Made by a program: the position numbers and the translations under genes
The notes under the pieces: generated by a model
Seen by the model: only the letters and a program-made list of their open reading frames with translations
What the model was told of the DNA's origin: nothing
Databases searched by the model: none
Shown here: positions 40,365 to 52,521 of the stretch, piece after piece
Numbering within the stretch: position 1 is the stretch's first letter
How the letters are laid out: each line of letters begins with the position of its first letter
IMG/VR virus record: IMGVR_UViG_3300000234_000002
Location: 19,958-83,957 of that record
Reading direction: 5' to 3' (one strand)
Origin: a virus
DNA: 64,000 nt

Positions 40365-41339
40365 TCAAGTTAAATACTGTCTGAAGCACATAAACCAACC
40401 AGAAAAAGTCCCAGCTCCCGTGGAAACCTTTTCAACAGAAACTCTTATCTTCCATCTATTATGGAAGTAATCAGCTTTATAAGTTTCTATGTCAAGCATT
40501 CCTATTTGGCTTCCGAGAGGAATATTTTTAATATAAGAAACACTTAGAGGGATGTTCAGTAAATGCCAGTCAGTCCCCCGAACAGAATTAGGAGTAACAG
40601 CGCCAGTTGCGAAGTCAACATTCCAAAAACCATCACCATTTGTAGGAGCTGGGACAGCTGTAGATAAATTCAGATCATGAGTTCCATTATTGTTAGTAGC
40701 TGGCATAATGACGCTATATCCATAACCAGTATCCAAAAGATTTACATTTCCCGTGTTAGAACCATTTAAAACAGGAGAGTTTGCAGGTATAATGGAAGAA
40801 AGAGTGAATTTATCTCTTGAATCCCAATTTTCAACTGGATACCATTGAGCTTGACAATCGTGAATCAATATTGGCTCAATAAATTCCATTTCCATATATT
40901 TGACTTCAGGAACAGTAAATTCTAAATAAACAGGAGTTCCTTCACCTCTCCCAGAAGCAGGAGGTGTTGGGTTCTTATTATCACCAGCCCCGGTGAAATA
41001 AGTTCTCCAATAAAAAGGAGCCGGATTTATTACGATGTTTGGTCGATTATCAAATTCAGAAGGAGCATCAAGTTTGAAGTTGAAAGTTGGCCTTAGGGCG
41101 TTGCCTCTGTGAGCAGCCACTATATTATTTAAATTAGTTACTTCATCATTAGGTAAAGCGTTTTTAAACCAAACTGTAAAAGTTTGAAGAGTGTTATTGA
41201 CATCGATTCTGTCCATTACGATAGTGAAATCAGAAAAACCATAATTTCGAGAATACATTATTTGATTTTCAAATCTGTCAAAGTCAAACTTTCCAGTTTG
41301 GGTTTGAGAAAAATTGAATAAGTAAGAGGTTAGCGCCAT
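40365..41339 (-). CDS. Virion structural/fibre protein
   Basis: A 324-residue beta-rich protein beginning MALTSYLFNFSQTQTGKFDF. It contains FTIVMDRIDVNNTLQTFTVW and PVYLEFTVPEVKYMEMEFIE, and ends KVSTGAGTFSGWFMCFRQYL. It abuts the fibre genes without a gap. No catalytic motif; a fibre tip, receptor-binding or fibre-associated protein is likely from position and composition only. Confidence 0.55.
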   Translation of the reverse strand: MALTSYLFNFSQTQTGKFDFDRFENQIMYSRNYGFSDFTIVMDRIDVNNTLQTFTVWFKNALPNDEVTNLNNIVAAHRGNALRPTFNFKLDAPSEFDNRPNIVINPAPFYWRTYFTGAGDNKNPTPPASGRGEGTPVYLEFTVPEVKYMEMEFIEPILIHDCQAQWYPVENWDSRDKFTLSSIIPANSPVLNGSNTGNVNLLDTGYGYSVIMPATNNNGTHDLNLSTAVPAPTNGDGFWNVDFATGAVTPNSVRGTDWHLLNIPLSVSYIKNIPLGSQIGMLDIETYKADYFHNRWKIRVSVEKVSTGAGTFSGWFMCFRQYLT

Positions 41340-42044
41340 TTAAAATGAAAATCCAAAAAAAATTGAATTGAAATTGTTACCGGATGGAGAGTAGTTTTCG
41401 TCAAGGATTTCAGTTATAGAATGAGCCTGAGCGGTTGAAGAACCGAAAGTCCAACTCATACTAGTAGTTTGAGGTGTTGAAATATTTTTTGAACTGACCA
41501 TAAATCTTGTGCCGCTACTAAAAGAGTCATTAATTTCAGTTTGACCTCCACCAGGGGTTGCAGCGGAAGCTGAGTCATTTGCACAAAGACAATCAACTAA
41601 AACAGAATTTGAACCTATTGTTGTTATATCAGTTGAATAAGAAGAAACAGTGTTGTTATCTGAAAAATTAGTTCCTACTGAACCGAGTGAAATTTGATAA
41701 ACACCACTATACACTAAAACTAAAGCTTCCCATGAGTAAAGGGATCCACCACCCGTAAAAGTCCATGAAAGATTATAACTTCCAGTAGATGAAGGTAAAC
41801 TAGCATCTGGTAACCAGAAAACAGCAGATCTAGTTCTATTACTAAAAGAAACAGCGGTAGCGCTAGGACCAATATTCATAGACACACCATTATACGATGT
41901 GGAACCAAATACTAAAGTCCCAGAACCAATACTCTTAAGTATAGCTACTAAAAATCTATTAGAACCTGAAGCAACAGATAAATTATGAGAAAAACCAGCA
42001 GAAAATCCCGTAAAATAATCACTGTCAAGTTGAGTTATTGTCAT
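41340..42044 (-). CDS. Hypothetical beta-rich fibre-associated protein
   Basis: A 234-residue protein rich in Ser, Thr, Gly and aromatic strand residues (GSNRFLVAILKSIGSGTLVF, TSMSWTFGSSTAQAHSITEI). The pattern RFLVAILKS...G...SYNGV...VFWL resembles the jelly-roll-like concanavalin modules used in phage adhesins. It lies directly between the collagen-like gene at 42046 and the 40365 gene. Receptor binding is inferred only. Confidence 0.5.
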   Translation of the reverse strand: MTITQLDSDYFTGFSAGFSHNLSVASGSNRFLVAILKSIGSGTLVFGSTSYNGVSMNIGPSATAVSFSNRTRSAVFWLPDASLPSSTGSYNLSWTFTGGGSLYSWEALVLVYSGVYQISLGSVGTNFSDNNTVSSYSTDITTIGSNSVLVDCLCANDSASAATPGGGQTEINDSFSSGTRFMVSSKNISTPQTTSMSWTFGSSTAQAHSITEILDENYSPSGNNFNSIFFGFSF

Positions 42045-42045
42045 T

Positions 42046-44889
42046 TTATGAAAAATTCAAAGTACCAACACCATAATAAAGTGAACCGTTATAATAAAAA
42101 GTAACTATATGGACAGTATTAGCGGCAGTGTTTACAGCAGGAGAAGAACCTCCAGGCCATCGAACAGTAGAAGGCCAGTTTACAGTCCTTCCGCCAGTAG
42201 CATCTTGAACTAAACGAAGCAAAAGGTTTGAAACTCCGGTTGTTGGAGCGGTAAATATTAAAGTAGAAGCAGTTCCCGTTAAAGTAACAGCTTGCCTCAA
42301 GCCGTTATTCCAGTTAATGGTAGCAGTAGCACCACTGTTACCATTAATGAATTCTTGATCAAAACCTATTGTTTTGACGTTGGATATTTGACCTTGGTCG
42401 TTTACAGTTACAGTAGAGCTGGTTATATTTCTACCATTTGTTCCAGAAAAACGAGCTATAGAATTGTTAATAGCAGTACCGGGACCTATAACAGCAGTAG
42501 GACTTACGGGACCGGTGGGTCCCTGAGGACCAGTAGCACCAGCTGGACCGGTTGGTCCAGCAGGACCGCCAGAAGGTCCTGTGGCTCCAGTAGCGCCATC
42601 AGCTCCTCTAGGAGAAAAAGCAACAAATTTCTGGTTTAGAATTTCAGGGAATCTACCAGAGTTATAAGGTCTTCTCCATTCAACATATAAAGTATGGACT
42701 CCAGCAGAAAGTCTTCTACTTTCAAAATTATTTACAATTTCTGGTTGACCAGAAATAACATTAACGAAGCCTTGAACAGGACTTCCACGATCGTTATCAA
42801 AAACTATCCTGAATTCCGCTACGGCACCAGTATTTCCAGTGCCAACTCTTGATGAAGCAAAAACAGAAGCATTGTATATAGCGAGTAAATCTGTTGATTG
42901 AGTTAAATTGAAATTCAAATAAGAACTTGGAACAGGGATAAATGTTGCCGATGTTGCTATCGGACCAGAGTTGGTCGCAAAAGAAGCAACACTCGTCGAG
43001 ACCAAAGTAAAAATAAGAGGACCAGGAACAACACCAGCTAAGCCTTGAGGACCAGTTACCCCTTGAGCGCCAGTGGGTCCAACGGGACCAGTGTCACCAC
43101 GAGGGCCAGTTGGGCCTTGAGCACCGGTAGTTCCTGGGCCAGTTACACCTTGCGAACCAGTTGGACCAATAAGACCTGGAGAACCTTGGATACCTTGCGG
43201 GCCAATAATTCCTGTATCCCCACGGGGACCAGTGGCACCTTGGGGACCAGTTACACCCTGTATTCCTTGAACACCGGTAGCGCCCTGTGGTCCAGTGGAT
43301 CCTATAGGACCCGTGTCACCACGAGGACCCGTTAAACCAGGGGAGCCTTGGGGTCCTGTGTTTCCTATAGGACCAATAGGACCAGTTATACCCTGCGGTC
43401 CAGTTTGTCCTTGTAATCCAGTAGCACCCTGGAGACCTATTTGTCCAGTTGGTCCCTGAATACCTTGGGGTCCAATTTGACCTGTGGGTCCGACAGCTCC
43501 GGTAGTGCCTTGGAGGCCAGTCGAACCTTGTATACCTGTAGCACCTTGAGGTCCTGTGACACCTTGTATACCTGTGACACCCTGTATACCAGTGGCACCT
43601 TGTGGCCCGATTGGACCTGTAGCTCCAGTATTGCCACGGGGACCTGTATCACCTCTTGGGCCAGTATCTCCTTGAATTCCTGTGTTACCACGAGGTCCGG
43701 TGATGCCTTGTATACCAGTTGGGCCCTGTGGTCCCGTATCACCTCTAGGGCCAGTTTGGCCCTGTGGTCCCGTAGAACCCTGAGGTCCAATTTGTCCGGT
43801 TTGACCTTGAGGACCAGTGACACCAGGAGATCCTGTCTGTCCCTGCGGGCCAATCTGTCCTGTCGACCCTTGGATACCGGTGGCGCCTTGGGGGCCTTGG
43901 GGGCCTGTAGGACCTTGGGGGCCGGTTGGTCCCACAATGCCTTGTGAACCTGTATCACCACGAGGACCAGTTTGTCCTTGAATACCAGTAGGACCTTGAA
44001 TACCCTGAGGACCGGTATCACCTCTTGGTCCTGTTGGACCCTGAAGACCTTGTGGGCCTGTGGGACCTTGAACACCAGTGACTCCAGTTGCACCTTGAAG
44101 CCCAGTGTTACCACGAGGACCTGTGTCGCCTTGTGGACCTGTGTTTCCTCTGGGTCCAGTATCACCACGTGGACCAGTAACACCTTGAGGTCCAGTTGAC
44201 CCTGCTATGCCGTTAAGACCGGTTGCACCCTGTGGTCCTGTTGCTCCTGTTGGTCCTTGAATACCAGTATCACCTCTTGGTCCGGTAAAGCCTGTTACTC
44301 CCGGAAGACCCGTAGGGCCTTGGATACCTTGGATACCTGTAGGACCAATTTGTCCTGTGGCGCCCTGAATACCAGTAGCACCCTGCGGTCCCTGATTTCC
44401 AGTTGCGCCTTGTGGTCCTATGGGACCCTGAATTCCAGTGGCTCCCTGTAAACCAGTAGAACCGCGAGGCCCTGTATCGCCGCGTGGACCCGTCTGTCCT
44501 TGAATACCGGTGTCACCACGCGGTCCAGTTGAGCCGGTGGCTCCTTGAGGCCCTATAGGACCAGTTGCGCCTTGAGGACCTATTGGAAAACCAGTTAGTC
44601 CGAATACACTCTCATTAAGTATTTTAAGTTCATGATAAAGGTCAAAAGCTTCTTGAACAGTTTGATCTGTTACATTTCTTACTAAGACTAAATTATTGTT
44701 ACCTATGTTTTGATTAAATACAGCAATGTTATCATAAACTATTTGAAAATCGATACCAGGCTGTTCATCATAATCAACAGTATCCCATATCAATAAAGAA
44801 GATGCGGGGGATATTGATAAAACACCAAAGTTTATGGTAGAAACCGAATCGTTTCTTAAATAGACTTTTATGTTTATTAAGGAACTCAT
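42046..44889 (-). CDS. Collagen-like fibre protein A (947 aa)
   Basis: Residues 1-95 are a globular N-terminal domain ([20 protein letters not shown]) shared with the next collagen-like protein. A long Gly-X-Y region follows (from about GPQGATG to GPQGLAG), with Thr very frequent at Y and Pro at X. A globular beta domain interrupts it ([20 protein letters not shown] to KFVAFSPRG), then a shorter collagen tract and a C-terminal head ([20 protein letters not shown], ending [10 protein letters not shown]) of the type that caps phage fibres. The protein probably forms a triple helix and projects from the virion. Confidence 0.9.
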   Translation of the reverse strand: MSSLINIKVYLRNDSVSTINFGVLSISPASSLLIWDTVDYDEQPGIDFQIVYDNIAVFNQNIGNNNLVLVRNVTDQTVQEAFDLYHELKILNESVFGLTGFPIGPQGATGPIGPQGATGSTGPRGDTGIQGQTGPRGDTGPRGSTGLQGATGIQGPIGPQGATGNQGPQGATGIQGATGQIGPTGIQGIQGPTGLPGVTGFTGPRGDTGIQGPTGATGPQGATGLNGIAGSTGPQGVTGPRGDTGPRGNTGPQGDTGPRGNTGLQGATGVTGVQGPTGPQGLQGPTGPRGDTGPQGIQGPTGIQGQTGPRGDTGSQGIVGPTGPQGPTGPQGPQGATGIQGSTGQIGPQGQTGSPGVTGPQGQTGQIGPQGSTGPQGQTGPRGDTGPQGPTGIQGITGPRGNTGIQGDTGPRGDTGPRGNTGATGPIGPQGATGIQGVTGIQGVTGPQGATGIQGSTGLQGTTGAVGPTGQIGPQGIQGPTGQIGLQGATGLQGQTGPQGITGPIGPIGNTGPQGSPGLTGPRGDTGPIGSTGPQGATGVQGIQGVTGPQGATGPRGDTGIIGPQGIQGSPGLIGPTGSQGVTGPGTTGAQGPTGPRGDTGPVGPTGAQGVTGPQGLAGVVPGPLIFTLVSTSVASFATNSGPIATSATFIPVPSSYLNFNLTQSTDLLAIYNASVFASSRVGTGNTGAVAEFRIVFDNDRGSPVQGFVNVISGQPEIVNNFESRRLSAGVHTLYVEWRRPYNSGRFPEILNQKFVAFSPRGADGATGATGPSGGPAGPTGPAGATGPQGPTGPVSPTAVIGPGTAINNSIARFSGTNGRNITSSTVTVNDQGQISNVKTIGFDQEFINGNSGATATINWNNGLRQAVTLTGTASTLIFTAPTTGVSNLLLRLVQDATGGRTVNWPSTVRWPGGSSPAVNTAANTVHIVTFYYNGSLYYGVGTLNFS

Positions 44890-44897
44890 AGTTTTCC

Positions 44898-46523
44898 TTA
44901 AAAATCAGTTTCAATATAAACTGATGAAATATCAAGACCAACAGCTAAAGCAGTCTGATTGTTTGTTCTCCAAGAGTTGTAGGTTAAAAGGGTTGTTGGT
45001 GCAGGATAAGCAACACCAGTTGCTCCAGTTATAGAGCCAGCAACAGATATCCCAGCATTCAAACGAGAAACTTCCCAATGAATAATCCCACCGATCGGTG
45101 GAGCAAAAATGGAAAGTTCATAAAAATCAGTTGATAAGGTTCTTGCGGGATAATTCACACCTAAATCAATTGCTGGTTGAGCAGAAGATCCACCATAATA
45201 AAACGATAAATTACTTCCTGAAACTCCGTGACCAACACCTATGCAATTTGTTAAAGTTGAAGGATCAACATTAGCTGGAGCACTCGTGCTGCTAGACATC
45301 CCAATAAACATTCGAGCGCCAGTAACGGTAGCAGCATCTGAAACACCAAACCTAGTTATCATATGAAAACCACCCAAAATAACAGAAGTTGCAGTGGGAA
45401 TAGGACCGGCTCCAACAGTATATTGCCTAGCCGCAAACCTTAAATGAGCCATCGATCCAGGAGTGGTTGCCGAAATATAACCAATTCTTTTCATGCGTGT
45501 GAAAAAATTGGTAGTAGCAATATTTCTTGCGTTCGCAGTACCGGAAGTGTTTGCAGCTAAAAGACCAAATACTGCAGGAACTGTAGTTGAATTTCCTAAA
45601 GCATTCCAGAAACCAACTTTATTTCGAGCTAAAAATGGCTGAACCTTCGTATCCTGACCTGCAGGGCCAACGAAAGTTAGCATGTTACGATTTGAAATCG
45701 GACTGGCAAAAATACCGCAATATAAAGAAGGAATATGTCCAAATGAAGTTGATAAAGGCATTTTTATAACATTTTGATCAATCACAAAATTTGAAGTTCC
45801 AGCATTTTCACCAGTAGTCCCAGTGTAAACCATTATAACGCCAGCAGATGGAACGAACGGAGCAGGACCTCTCATAGCACCAGAAGCAGAACCAGGTAGT
45901 CCCTGAGGACCTACGGCACCAGTCGCTCCTTGAGGACCTGTTGTCCCAACACCAGTAGCGCCCTGAGGTCCTGTATTACCTCTTGGTCCGGTGTCTCCTT
46001 GAATTCCTGTGTCACCACGAGGGCCAGTTGGGCCTTGAGCACCAGTAGAACCAATTCCAGAGGGACCTGTCGATCCCTGTGCACCCTGTGGCCCGGTAGC
46101 TCCTGTATTACCACGAGGACCAGTAGCACCCTGTGGTCCAGTAGACCCGGCACTTCCACTGGCAACACGAGGGTCGGAGCTTGATATTGACTGACCAGGA
46201 CCAGTTCCTATATTTGGGAACGAAAATTGTCTTAAAAATAAATACTGTTCATAGGCAGAATTTATTAGTAAATAAGTGTCGAAACCATCAGAAGCATTTT
46301 GATCAACAGAGTTTCTTTCTATAATTACGAGGCTTGAATTTAAGTTGGTCTGGAAAGTTCCAACGTTATTCCTAACTTGTTCGAAATTTACAATACAAGT
46401 TGGGTCGAAATTTATAGTATCCCAAATAAGAGAGCTACTCCCGTTTGGTATAGAAAGAGACCCATAATTTATAACACCACCAGAAACGTTCCTTAAAAGG
46501 ATAGACAAACCAAGAGCACTCAT
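44898..46523 (-). CDS. Collagen-like fibre protein B (541 aa)
   Basis: N-terminal domain ([20 protein letters not shown]) homologous to that of fibre A, then a short Gly-X-Y stalk of about 35 triplets ([16 protein letters not shown]...). A large beta-rich head of about 330 residues follows ([40 protein letters not shown], ending YNSWRTNNQ...SVYIETDF). The head is the best receptor-binding candidate of the cluster, being the largest non-collagen C-terminus. Its start overlaps the stop of the long collagen gene. Confidence 0.87.
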   Translation of the reverse strand: MSALGLSILLRNVSGGVINYGSLSIPNGSSSLIWDTINFDPTCIVNFEQVRNNVGTFQTNLNSSLVIIERNSVDQNASDGFDTYLLINSAYEQYLFLRQFSFPNIGTGPGQSISSSDPRVASGSAGSTGPQGATGPRGNTGATGPQGAQGSTGPSGIGSTGAQGPTGPRGDTGIQGDTGPRGNTGPQGATGVGTTGPQGATGAVGPQGLPGSASGAMRGPAPFVPSAGVIMVYTGTTGENAGTSNFVIDQNVIKMPLSTSFGHIPSLYCGIFASPISNRNMLTFVGPAGQDTKVQPFLARNKVGFWNALGNSTTVPAVFGLLAANTSGTANARNIATTNFFTRMKRIGYISATTPGSMAHLRFAARQYTVGAGPIPTATSVILGGFHMITRFGVSDAATVTGARMFIGMSSSTSAPANVDPSTLTNCIGVGHGVSGSNLSFYYGGSSAQPAIDLGVNYPARTLSTDFYELSIFAPPIGGIIHWEVSRLNAGISVAGSITGATGVAYPAPTTLLTYNSWRTNNQTALAVGLDISSVYIETDF

Positions 46524-49500
46524 CTCTCCTCCAAAGTCAAAGTTATGAAAGCATTACGCATCTGCCCAGCTATGCTAGCTCCAGTTCCATTCGTAAATTT
46601 AAGGCCCAATAAAACACCAGAATCAACATCAATACTCAAGTTCACTGAACCAGTGAAATTCGTATTTCCAACACTGAAAGTACCAACAATAAAAGAGTTA
46701 CTAATAGAGAAGTCAACATTTCCTAAAAATGTTGAAGCTGTAAAGCCTATTGTATCAAGGTCAGTTTCAAATGAAACTGGATAAGTGACTGTCGAATTTT
46801 GAACACCGACACCTCTAACAGTTAATACTGCTCTTGTTATGGTAGCATTGAATGGAACTTGATAAGGCGAGCAAGAACTCGGGTTTGATATCCCAGAAGC
46901 AGATCCACTCCGTTTATTTCCAGGTGTGTCGCCGCCGGAACCTCTCCAAGTCAAAAAATAAACTGAAGTGTTATAGACATCTTCATCCATAACAAATTCG
47001 ACAGTCGCAAATCTTTTAACAACACCTGAAGGGCCTGTGGGACCAATAGACCCCGTTAGACCCTGGATACCTGTGGCTCCTTGTAAACCTGTAACTCCCT
47101 GAGGACCAGTGTTTCCTCTTGGTCCCGTATCACCACGTGGACCAGTGGGTCCCGTAACGCCTTGAATTCCTTGAATTCCTGTGGCGCCTTGTATTCCTTG
47201 TGAACCAGTTGCACCTTGTGGCCCGATTGGACCAGTAGCCCCCGTATTGCCTCTAGGGCCAGTATCACCACGGGGGCCTGTTTGACCTTGAGGACCTGTG
47301 TCTCCACGTGGGCCGGTAGGTCCAACGGGACCAGTGTCACCTCTTGGGCCTGTGGCTCCAGTTATGCCATTAACACCAGTTGCCCCCTGAGGACCAGTTG
47401 GGCCTTGTATTCCCGTATTGCCTCGGGGACCTGTGTCACCACGCGGTCCTGTATCCCCTCTTAAACCCGTAAACCCCTGAGGACCAGTATCACCACGTGG
47501 ACCAGTCGGGCCTTGAGCACCAGTTGATCCAATTACGCCCGGAAGACCTGTGGCGCCCTGTATTCCCTGGGGGCCTGTGGATCCAATTGGGCCAGTTGAA
47601 CCTTGTGGACCAGTGATACCAGGAGATCCTGTCGGACCGATAGGTCCTTGAATACCAGTGTCACCTCTCGGGCCCGTGAAACCCTGAGGGCCTGTATCAC
47701 CACGGGGTCCGGTCGGACCAGTTGGTCCTTGTAAACCAGTAGCGCCTTGTGGACCAGTCGGGCCGACGGGACCTGTGGTTCCGGTTCCGGCTCCAGCGGG
47801 ACCCTGTGGGCCTGTAGCACCAGTTACACCCTGGGGGCCAGTGGCACCCTGTGGTCCTGTGATACCGGGAGATCCTTGGGGACCAGTTATGCCCGGTGAA
47901 CCTTGTGGTCCAGTTACACCAGTATTTCCACGGGGACCCGTATCACCGCGTGGACCAGTCTGCCCCTGAGGTCCGGTTACACCTTGTATACCTTGAATGC
48001 CAGTAGCACCAATGGGACCAGTTACACCAGGGGAACCCTGTGGTCCAGTTGAACCTTGTGCACCAGTAAGACCCTGTGGCCCGGTAGCTCCTGTATTACC
48101 ACGAGGACCAGTATCACCACGGGATCCGGTTTGACCTTGTGGTCCCGTTACACCTTGAGGGCCAGTGGGACCAATTAACCCTGTGGCACCCTGAGTTCCT
48201 GTGGCACCTTGTGCACCAGTTGATCCAGTTTGTCCTTGTGGACCTTGGACTCCGGTGGCACCCTGAAGCCCGGTGGCACCTTGTGCACCAGTAGCTCCAA
48301 TAGAGCCCGTTACACCTTGAGTTCCTGTGGCTCCTTGGGGACCAGTAGGACCTTGAGGCCCTGTGGCTCCTTGGGGACCAGTAGGACCTTGTACACCAGT
48401 ATTACCACGTGGTCCTGTATCCCCTCGGGGGCCGGTTTGACCTTGTGGGCCTGTGGCACCCTGGGGACCCGTTGAGCCAGTAGAACCTTGGGGACCAATA
48501 GAGCCAGTAGAACCCTGTGGGCCAGTTACACCCTGAATGCCTTGAACACCGGTAGACCCTTGAACACCGGTAGACCCTTGTGCACCTTGAAGACCCGTAG
48601 CGCCTTGAGGACCGGTTACTCCCTGTGGTCCTTGAACACCAGTTGACCCTTGGGGACCTGTAGAACCTTGAACACCCTGGGGACCAGTAGCGCCTGTTGT
48701 TCCAGGAAGTCCTGTGGCGCCCTGAACACCGGTATTTCCTCTTGGACCAGTATCACCTCTGGGACCCGTCTGCCCTTGAATGCCAGTGGGGCCTTGCAAT
48801 CCAGTGGCACCAATAAGACCAGTGTCTCCTCTAGGCCCAGTAGTACCTTGGGGACCAGTGGGGCCTACAACACCTTGGGGACCAGTAGCACCTTGGGGAC
48901 CAGTTGGGCCTATTGATCCTGTTTCACCACGGGGACCTGTAGAACCAGTGGCACCTTGGGGACCAGCTATTCCTGTAGCGCCTTGGGGGCCGGTTACACC
49001 AGGGGACCCTTGGGGGCCTATAAAACCTTGCGCTCCCGTATTTCCACGAGGACCAGTGTCACCTCTTGGACCAGTTGACCCTTGTGGACCTGTGGAACCT
49101 TGGATACCAGTAGCTCCTTGAACTCCGGTGGCACCCTGAATTCCCTGAATCCCAGTGGCTCCCTGTGGACCAGTATTGCCACGTGGACCCGTTGGACCAG
49201 TGGGACCTTGTATACCCTGTGGACCTGTGGACCCCTGTGGACCTGTGGAACCTATTGAGCCCTGTATACCAGTCGGGCCTTGTAAACCCGTAACTCCCTG
49301 TGGGCCAGTTACACCAGGGGAACCCTGTGGTCCAGTATGTCCTATAGGGCCTGTTGGACCAGTAACTCCAGTAGGTCCTTGAGGGCCAGTGAAACCGATA
49401 GAACCAGTTGGTCCTTGTGGACCCTGAATACCAGTAGCTCCTTGGGGTCCTTGGAGACCGGTGGCTCCTTGAGTTCCTTGGGGACCGGTAGTACCTGGAG

Positions 49501-50632
49501 AGCCCTGAGGACCAGTCGGACCTTGTATACCAGTTGATCCGCGTGGGCCGGTGGGACCTGCTGGACCTGTGGCGCCAGGAGAACCCTGGGGACCTGTTGG
49601 GCCTTGTGAACCAGTTGGCCCTGGTAAACCTGGGGGACCAGCAGGACCAGCAGGACCAGTTAGACCCTGAGAACCAGTTAGACCCTGAGAACCAGGGGAG
49701 CCTTGGAAACCTTGGATACCCTGTGGACCCTGAATACCTTGAGGTCCAGTAGGTCCTAGAGGGCCTGTTGACCCTGTGACTCCCTGAATGCCAGTTGAAC
49801 CACGTGGGCCAGTATCACCGCGTGGGCCGGTTTGACCTTGTGGGCCGGTTGGACCTGTTGGTCCAATAAGACCTGTGACGCCTTGTAAACCTATAGAACC
49901 GGTATGCCCGATAGGACCAGTCGGACCTTGTATTCCGGTGGCGCCTTGTAAACCCGTAGCTCCTTGAGGTCCAGTTACACCAGGAGATCCCTGGGGACCC
50001 GTTACACCAGGAGATCCCTGGGGACCCGTAGATCCTGTAACACCAGTCGCACCACGAGGACCTGTGGCACCTTGGGGACCCGTTACGCCAGGGGAACCTT
50101 GGGGACCCGTAACTCCCTGAATTCCCGTTGGTCCTTGGACACCTGTGGCACCCTGGGGACCAGTAATACCAATAGAACCTGTATGACCTCGGGGACCGGT
50201 TGGGCCAGTTGGGCCGATTTGCCCAGTATTACCACGAGGTCCAGTGAAACCTATTAAACCTTGTGGGCCTGTAACACCAATAGAACCAGTAATACCCTGT
50301 GGACCAATTTGCCCAGTGGGACCTTGAATACCTTGTGGGCCTGTGGGACCGCGAGGTCCCGTTAGACCTTGAAGCCCTTGTATACCTTGGGGACCCTGAG
50401 GGCCAGTATTACCGCGAGGGCCAGTAAGACCTTGTGCACCCTGAACGCCAGTGGCACCCTGAACACCTTGTGCACCAGTAGGACCAATTACACCTTGTTG
50501 ACCCTGGGGACCAGTTGGCCCGAATGAACCTATAAGACCTTGGGGACCGGTAGGTCCAATAGGACCGGTAGGTCCTTGCGGACCAGTCGGACCAGTAGAG
50601 CTTCTTCTGGTTCCTACCGGATTATCTATCAT
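46520..50632 (-). CDS. Collagen-like fibre protein C (1370 aa)
   Basis: After about 12 residues ([12 protein letters not shown]) the protein is Gly-X-Y repeats almost without break to about residue 1203, roughly 395 triplets. Common triplets are [18 protein letters not shown] and GNT. A 167-residue C-terminal domain ([20 protein letters not shown] ... [10 protein letters not shown]) follows. A full triple helix of that length would extend about 340 nm, using the usual 0.29 nm rise per residue. Asp/Arg pairing ([13 protein letters not shown]) is regular and could stabilise the helix without hydroxyproline. Its start overlaps the stop of 50629-51873. Confidence 0.92.
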   Translation of the reverse strand: MIDNPVGTRRSSTGPTGPQGPTGPIGPTGPQGLIGSFGPTGPQGQQGVIGPTGAQGVQGATGVQGAQGLTGPRGNTGPQGPQGIQGLQGLTGPRGPTGPQGIQGPTGQIGPQGITGSIGVTGPQGLIGFTGPRGNTGQIGPTGPTGPRGHTGSIGITGPQGATGVQGPTGIQGVTGPQGSPGVTGPQGATGPRGATGVTGSTGPQGSPGVTGPQGSPGVTGPQGATGLQGATGIQGPTGPIGHTGSIGLQGVTGLIGPTGPTGPQGQTGPRGDTGPRGSTGIQGVTGSTGPLGPTGPQGIQGPQGIQGFQGSPGSQGLTGSQGLTGPAGPAGPPGLPGPTGSQGPTGPQGSPGATGPAGPTGPRGSTGIQGPTGPQGSPGTTGPQGTQGATGLQGPQGATGIQGPQGPTGSIGFTGPQGPTGVTGPTGPIGHTGPQGSPGVTGPQGVTGLQGPTGIQGSIGSTGPQGSTGPQGIQGPTGPTGPRGNTGPQGATGIQGIQGATGVQGATGIQGSTGPQGSTGPRGDTGPRGNTGAQGFIGPQGSPGVTGPQGATGIAGPQGATGSTGPRGETGSIGPTGPQGATGPQGVVGPTGPQGTTGPRGDTGLIGATGLQGPTGIQGQTGPRGDTGPRGNTGVQGATGLPGTTGATGPQGVQGSTGPQGSTGVQGPQGVTGPQGATGLQGAQGSTGVQGSTGVQGIQGVTGPQGSTGSIGPQGSTGSTGPQGATGPQGQTGPRGDTGPRGNTGVQGPTGPQGATGPQGPTGPQGATGTQGVTGSIGATGAQGATGLQGATGVQGPQGQTGSTGAQGATGTQGATGLIGPTGPQGVTGPQGQTGSRGDTGPRGNTGATGPQGLTGAQGSTGPQGSPGVTGPIGATGIQGIQGVTGPQGQTGPRGDTGPRGNTGVTGPQGSPGITGPQGSPGITGPQGATGPQGVTGATGPQGPAGAGTGTTGPVGPTGPQGATGLQGPTGPTGPRGDTGPQGFTGPRGDTGIQGPIGPTGSPGITGPQGSTGPIGSTGPQGIQGATGLPGVIGSTGAQGPTGPRGDTGPQGFTGLRGDTGPRGDTGPRGNTGIQGPTGPQGATGVNGITGATGPRGDTGPVGPTGPRGDTGPQGQTGPRGDTGPRGNTGATGPIGPQGATGSQGIQGATGIQGIQGVTGPTGPRGDTGPRGNTGPQGVTGLQGATGIQGLTGSIGPTGPSGVVKRFATVEFVMDEDVYNTSVYFLTWRGSGGDTPGNKRSGSASGISNPSSCSPYQVPFNATITRAVLTVRGVGVQNSTVTYPVSFETDLDTIGFTASTFLGNVDFSISNSFIVGTFSVGNTNFTGSVNLSIDVDSGVLLGLKFTNGTGASIAGQMRNAFITLTLEER

Positions 50633-51873
50633 GTGGAAGCCGTGAGAGAAATCTGAATTGTTCCAGGAAAGGCTACGTTACCTTTTTCTGCGGCAAGCAA
50701 GCGAACAAAAGTAGAACCTCCAGGATCTTTGGTGTGTACCACGAAGCTTATCGTGTTATCATCGACAGGCTCAGGACCGTTTAAATTCTGTAAATAAAGA
50801 TTTTGGCTGATGTTTGCAGTATTTACGTCGTTGATATCTAAATCCAAAATTGTTTCTTGGATCTCTTCTGTTCCATTACTCCACATGAGTTTGAAAGCCG
50901 CGTAACCACCAGGAGCGCCTCTTGTATATGAAATATAAAATGAAATGTTTCTAACACCAGTGGGTATAGGAAAGCCGACCTGATTAGTAAAAGCACCATT
51001 TATAGGAAGAACCTGTTGAGGCAGGTGAATTTGCCTCGGAATTTCATAGTCACAACATTTGCTTGTGGTGGGCATTGGTGAATATACCGGTGGGCAAATT
51101 TGTTCGTCTTCCGAACAAACATTGATACAATAATTTTGGATTAAATTTTTACCACATTTATAAGAGTGACCACCGGTCCTGATGAAAGAACACGCATATT
51201 CTCCAACTTTTATGAAATTAGTCCCACACACTGAAGAAGGGATAATTTCGAAAATGCTTTTGGAGCCAACAACAGAAAAATTTTGCGAAGCAGTCTGTTT
51301 AGGGGAGTCTTCGGACTCCATGAACTCCCAAACTATTTGATATTCTCCAGTATTGAGATTTATTATCCAAGGAGCATAAAAATGACCAATATCATGTTGA
51401 TAAGCAACGCTGCTTGATATTAATTCACATCCCTTAGAGTTCATTACTCTCCAAGATATGGAATACGGATCTTTCGGAAAGTTATTAGAATCAGTTATCT
51501 TTACAAATAGGTCATTCTCACCTAATACCTGGTATGTTTTGAAAAGTAAATGAACAGGGTTATTATATTTAGAAGTCTGCTTACATAAATCGCTTGGATC
51601 TATTACAAGAACACCCTTTGAATAAAAATATTTTTGACCACAAGGATCTGTTTGTACTTCCCAAGTTATTGTATATGATCCGGGCTTACCAGTCATCCAA
51701 GTTGCATAATAAACTCCAGTGTCTTTCTTGACGGCTTTATTATAAGCAACTTGGACCCCATACTGATCTACAGCTTTCCATTTAACAGAATAAGCATCCT
51801 GAAGATAACCATCTGAATTGTGCAAGTTTATGCACAAATCTTTGGTATTTTGAGAATTAGTTAAGTATATCAT
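50629..51873 (-). CDS. Virion protein with two Ig-like repeats and a Cys-rich middle
   Basis: A 414-residue protein. Two N-terminal repeats of about 95 residues share the pattern Y-S-x-x-W-x-V/A ... Y-x-A/P-W ... G-x-Y-x-I-x-W-E ([30 protein letters not shown]). The middle has many cysteines (YSFIRTGG region, [33 protein letters not shown]), unusual for a cytoplasm-assembled phage protein and suggesting a metal site. The C-terminus is a beta domain ([20 protein letters not shown]). Probably a fibre-attachment or baseplate part. Confidence 0.6.
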   Translation of the reverse strand: MIYLTNSQNTKDLCINLHNSDGYLQDAYSVKWKAVDQYGVQVAYNKAVKKDTGVYYATWMTGKPGSYTITWEVQTDPCGQKYFYSKGVLVIDPSDLCKQTSKYNNPVHLLFKTYQVLGENDLFVKITDSNNFPKDPYSISWRVMNSKGCELISSSVAYQHDIGHFYAPWIINLNTGEYQIVWEFMESEDSPKQTASQNFSVVGSKSIFEIIPSSVCGTNFIKVGEYACSFIRTGGHSYKCGKNLIQNYCINVCSEDEQICPPVYSPMPTTSKCCDYEIPRQIHLPQQVLPINGAFTNQVGFPIPTGVRNISFYISYTRGAPGGYAAFKLMWSNGTEEIQETILDLDINDVNTANISQNLYLQNLNGPEPVDDNTISFVVHTKDPGGSTFVRLLAAEKGNVAFPGTIQISLTAST

Positions 51874-52244
51874 TTATTGAAATTTGCTATCAAACCTTGT
51901 GAAGACTGGTTTGCACCAACAACATTAAATTCTTGAATCGATTCAATGCTATTAGCCGGATTCCTCAGAACTAACCTCCAAAATCCTATCTTATCAGGAT
52001 AGAATCTGACGTTGTAATAGCCAGAAGATCCGGCTATTTCATTTATGAAAACAGATCCAGAAGAAATAGAAGAGTCTGATACGGTAGACCCGTTTAACAA
52101 AGACCAAGACAAAGTTGAATTATTGTGAAACAACTTTATCTGAAAGTCTGAAAAACCCAAACCAGTAAGTCTAGTGAAAGAACCTATTGGAAAATAAAAA
52201 TCAAATTGGCTCCTTACTAAAGAACCAGAATTAATTGTTTGCAT
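51870..52244 (-). CDS. Small Ig-like virion protein
   Basis: A 124-residue protein resembling a single Ig-like unit (FQIKLFHNNSTLSWSLLNGS, SGYYNVRFYPDKIGFWRLVL) like those in the 50629 product, with which it overlaps by 4 nt. It may be an adaptor for the same attachment site. No named family. Confidence 0.55.
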   Translation of the reverse strand: MQTINSGSLVRSQFDFYFPIGSFTRLTGLGFSDFQIKLFHNNSTLSWSLLNGSTVSDSSISSGSVFINEIAGSSGYYNVRFYPDKIGFWRLVLRNPANSIESIQEFNVVGANQSSQGLIANFNK

Positions 52245-52270
52245 AAATCAAAAAGATCAAAGAAAGACTA

Positions 52271-52504
52271 TCAATCAGCAAGCATTTCTTTCATAGCCAT
52301 GATTTTTTGGGCATAATCATGAGGTTTTACTGGATGTGAACCTAAATAATAGGCGTCTTTAAGGTCTTTCATTGAGCCCGCATTATTCATAAATATAAAA
52401 ATTACTTTGCGACCTTCTCGTCTCTTACGAAGAAGTGTGCAACCACTAAGCAAGAAAAAAGCGCCAATATATATGTTATCAGTTTCCATTTCTTCAATAG
52501 TCAT
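52271..52504 (-). CDS. Small hypothetical protein, possible lipoprotein-like membrane anchor
   Basis: A 77-residue protein; the start is taken at ATG 52504 because the longer frame begins with TTG and runs through the terminator hairpin. The N-terminal part IYIGAFFLLSGCTLLRKRRE is a hydrophobic stretch ending in Leu-Ser-Gly-Cys, which matches a lipobox (L-S-G-C). The rest is helical (GSMKDLKDAYYLGSHPVKPH). A short surface lipoprotein is possible, though the stretch before the Cys is brief. Confidence 0.5.
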   Translation of the reverse strand: MTIEEMETDNIYIGAFFLLSGCTLLRKRREGRKVIFIFMNNAGSMKDLKDAYYLGSHPVKPHDYAQKIMAMKEMLAD

Positions 52505-52521
52505 AAAACAACAGTACAAAA

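Noticed and set aside
42292-50257. Many plus- and minus-strand frames rich in Ser/Thr/Gly/Pro opposite or shifted against the collagen genes
   Set aside because: They are by-products of the periodic Gly-X-Y codons, not separate genes.
46520-50632. Regularly spaced short DNA repeats that could suggest a CRISPR array
   Set aside because: The periodicity is the 9-bp Gly-X-Y codon repeat within one continuous frame; there are no spacers between fixed repeats.
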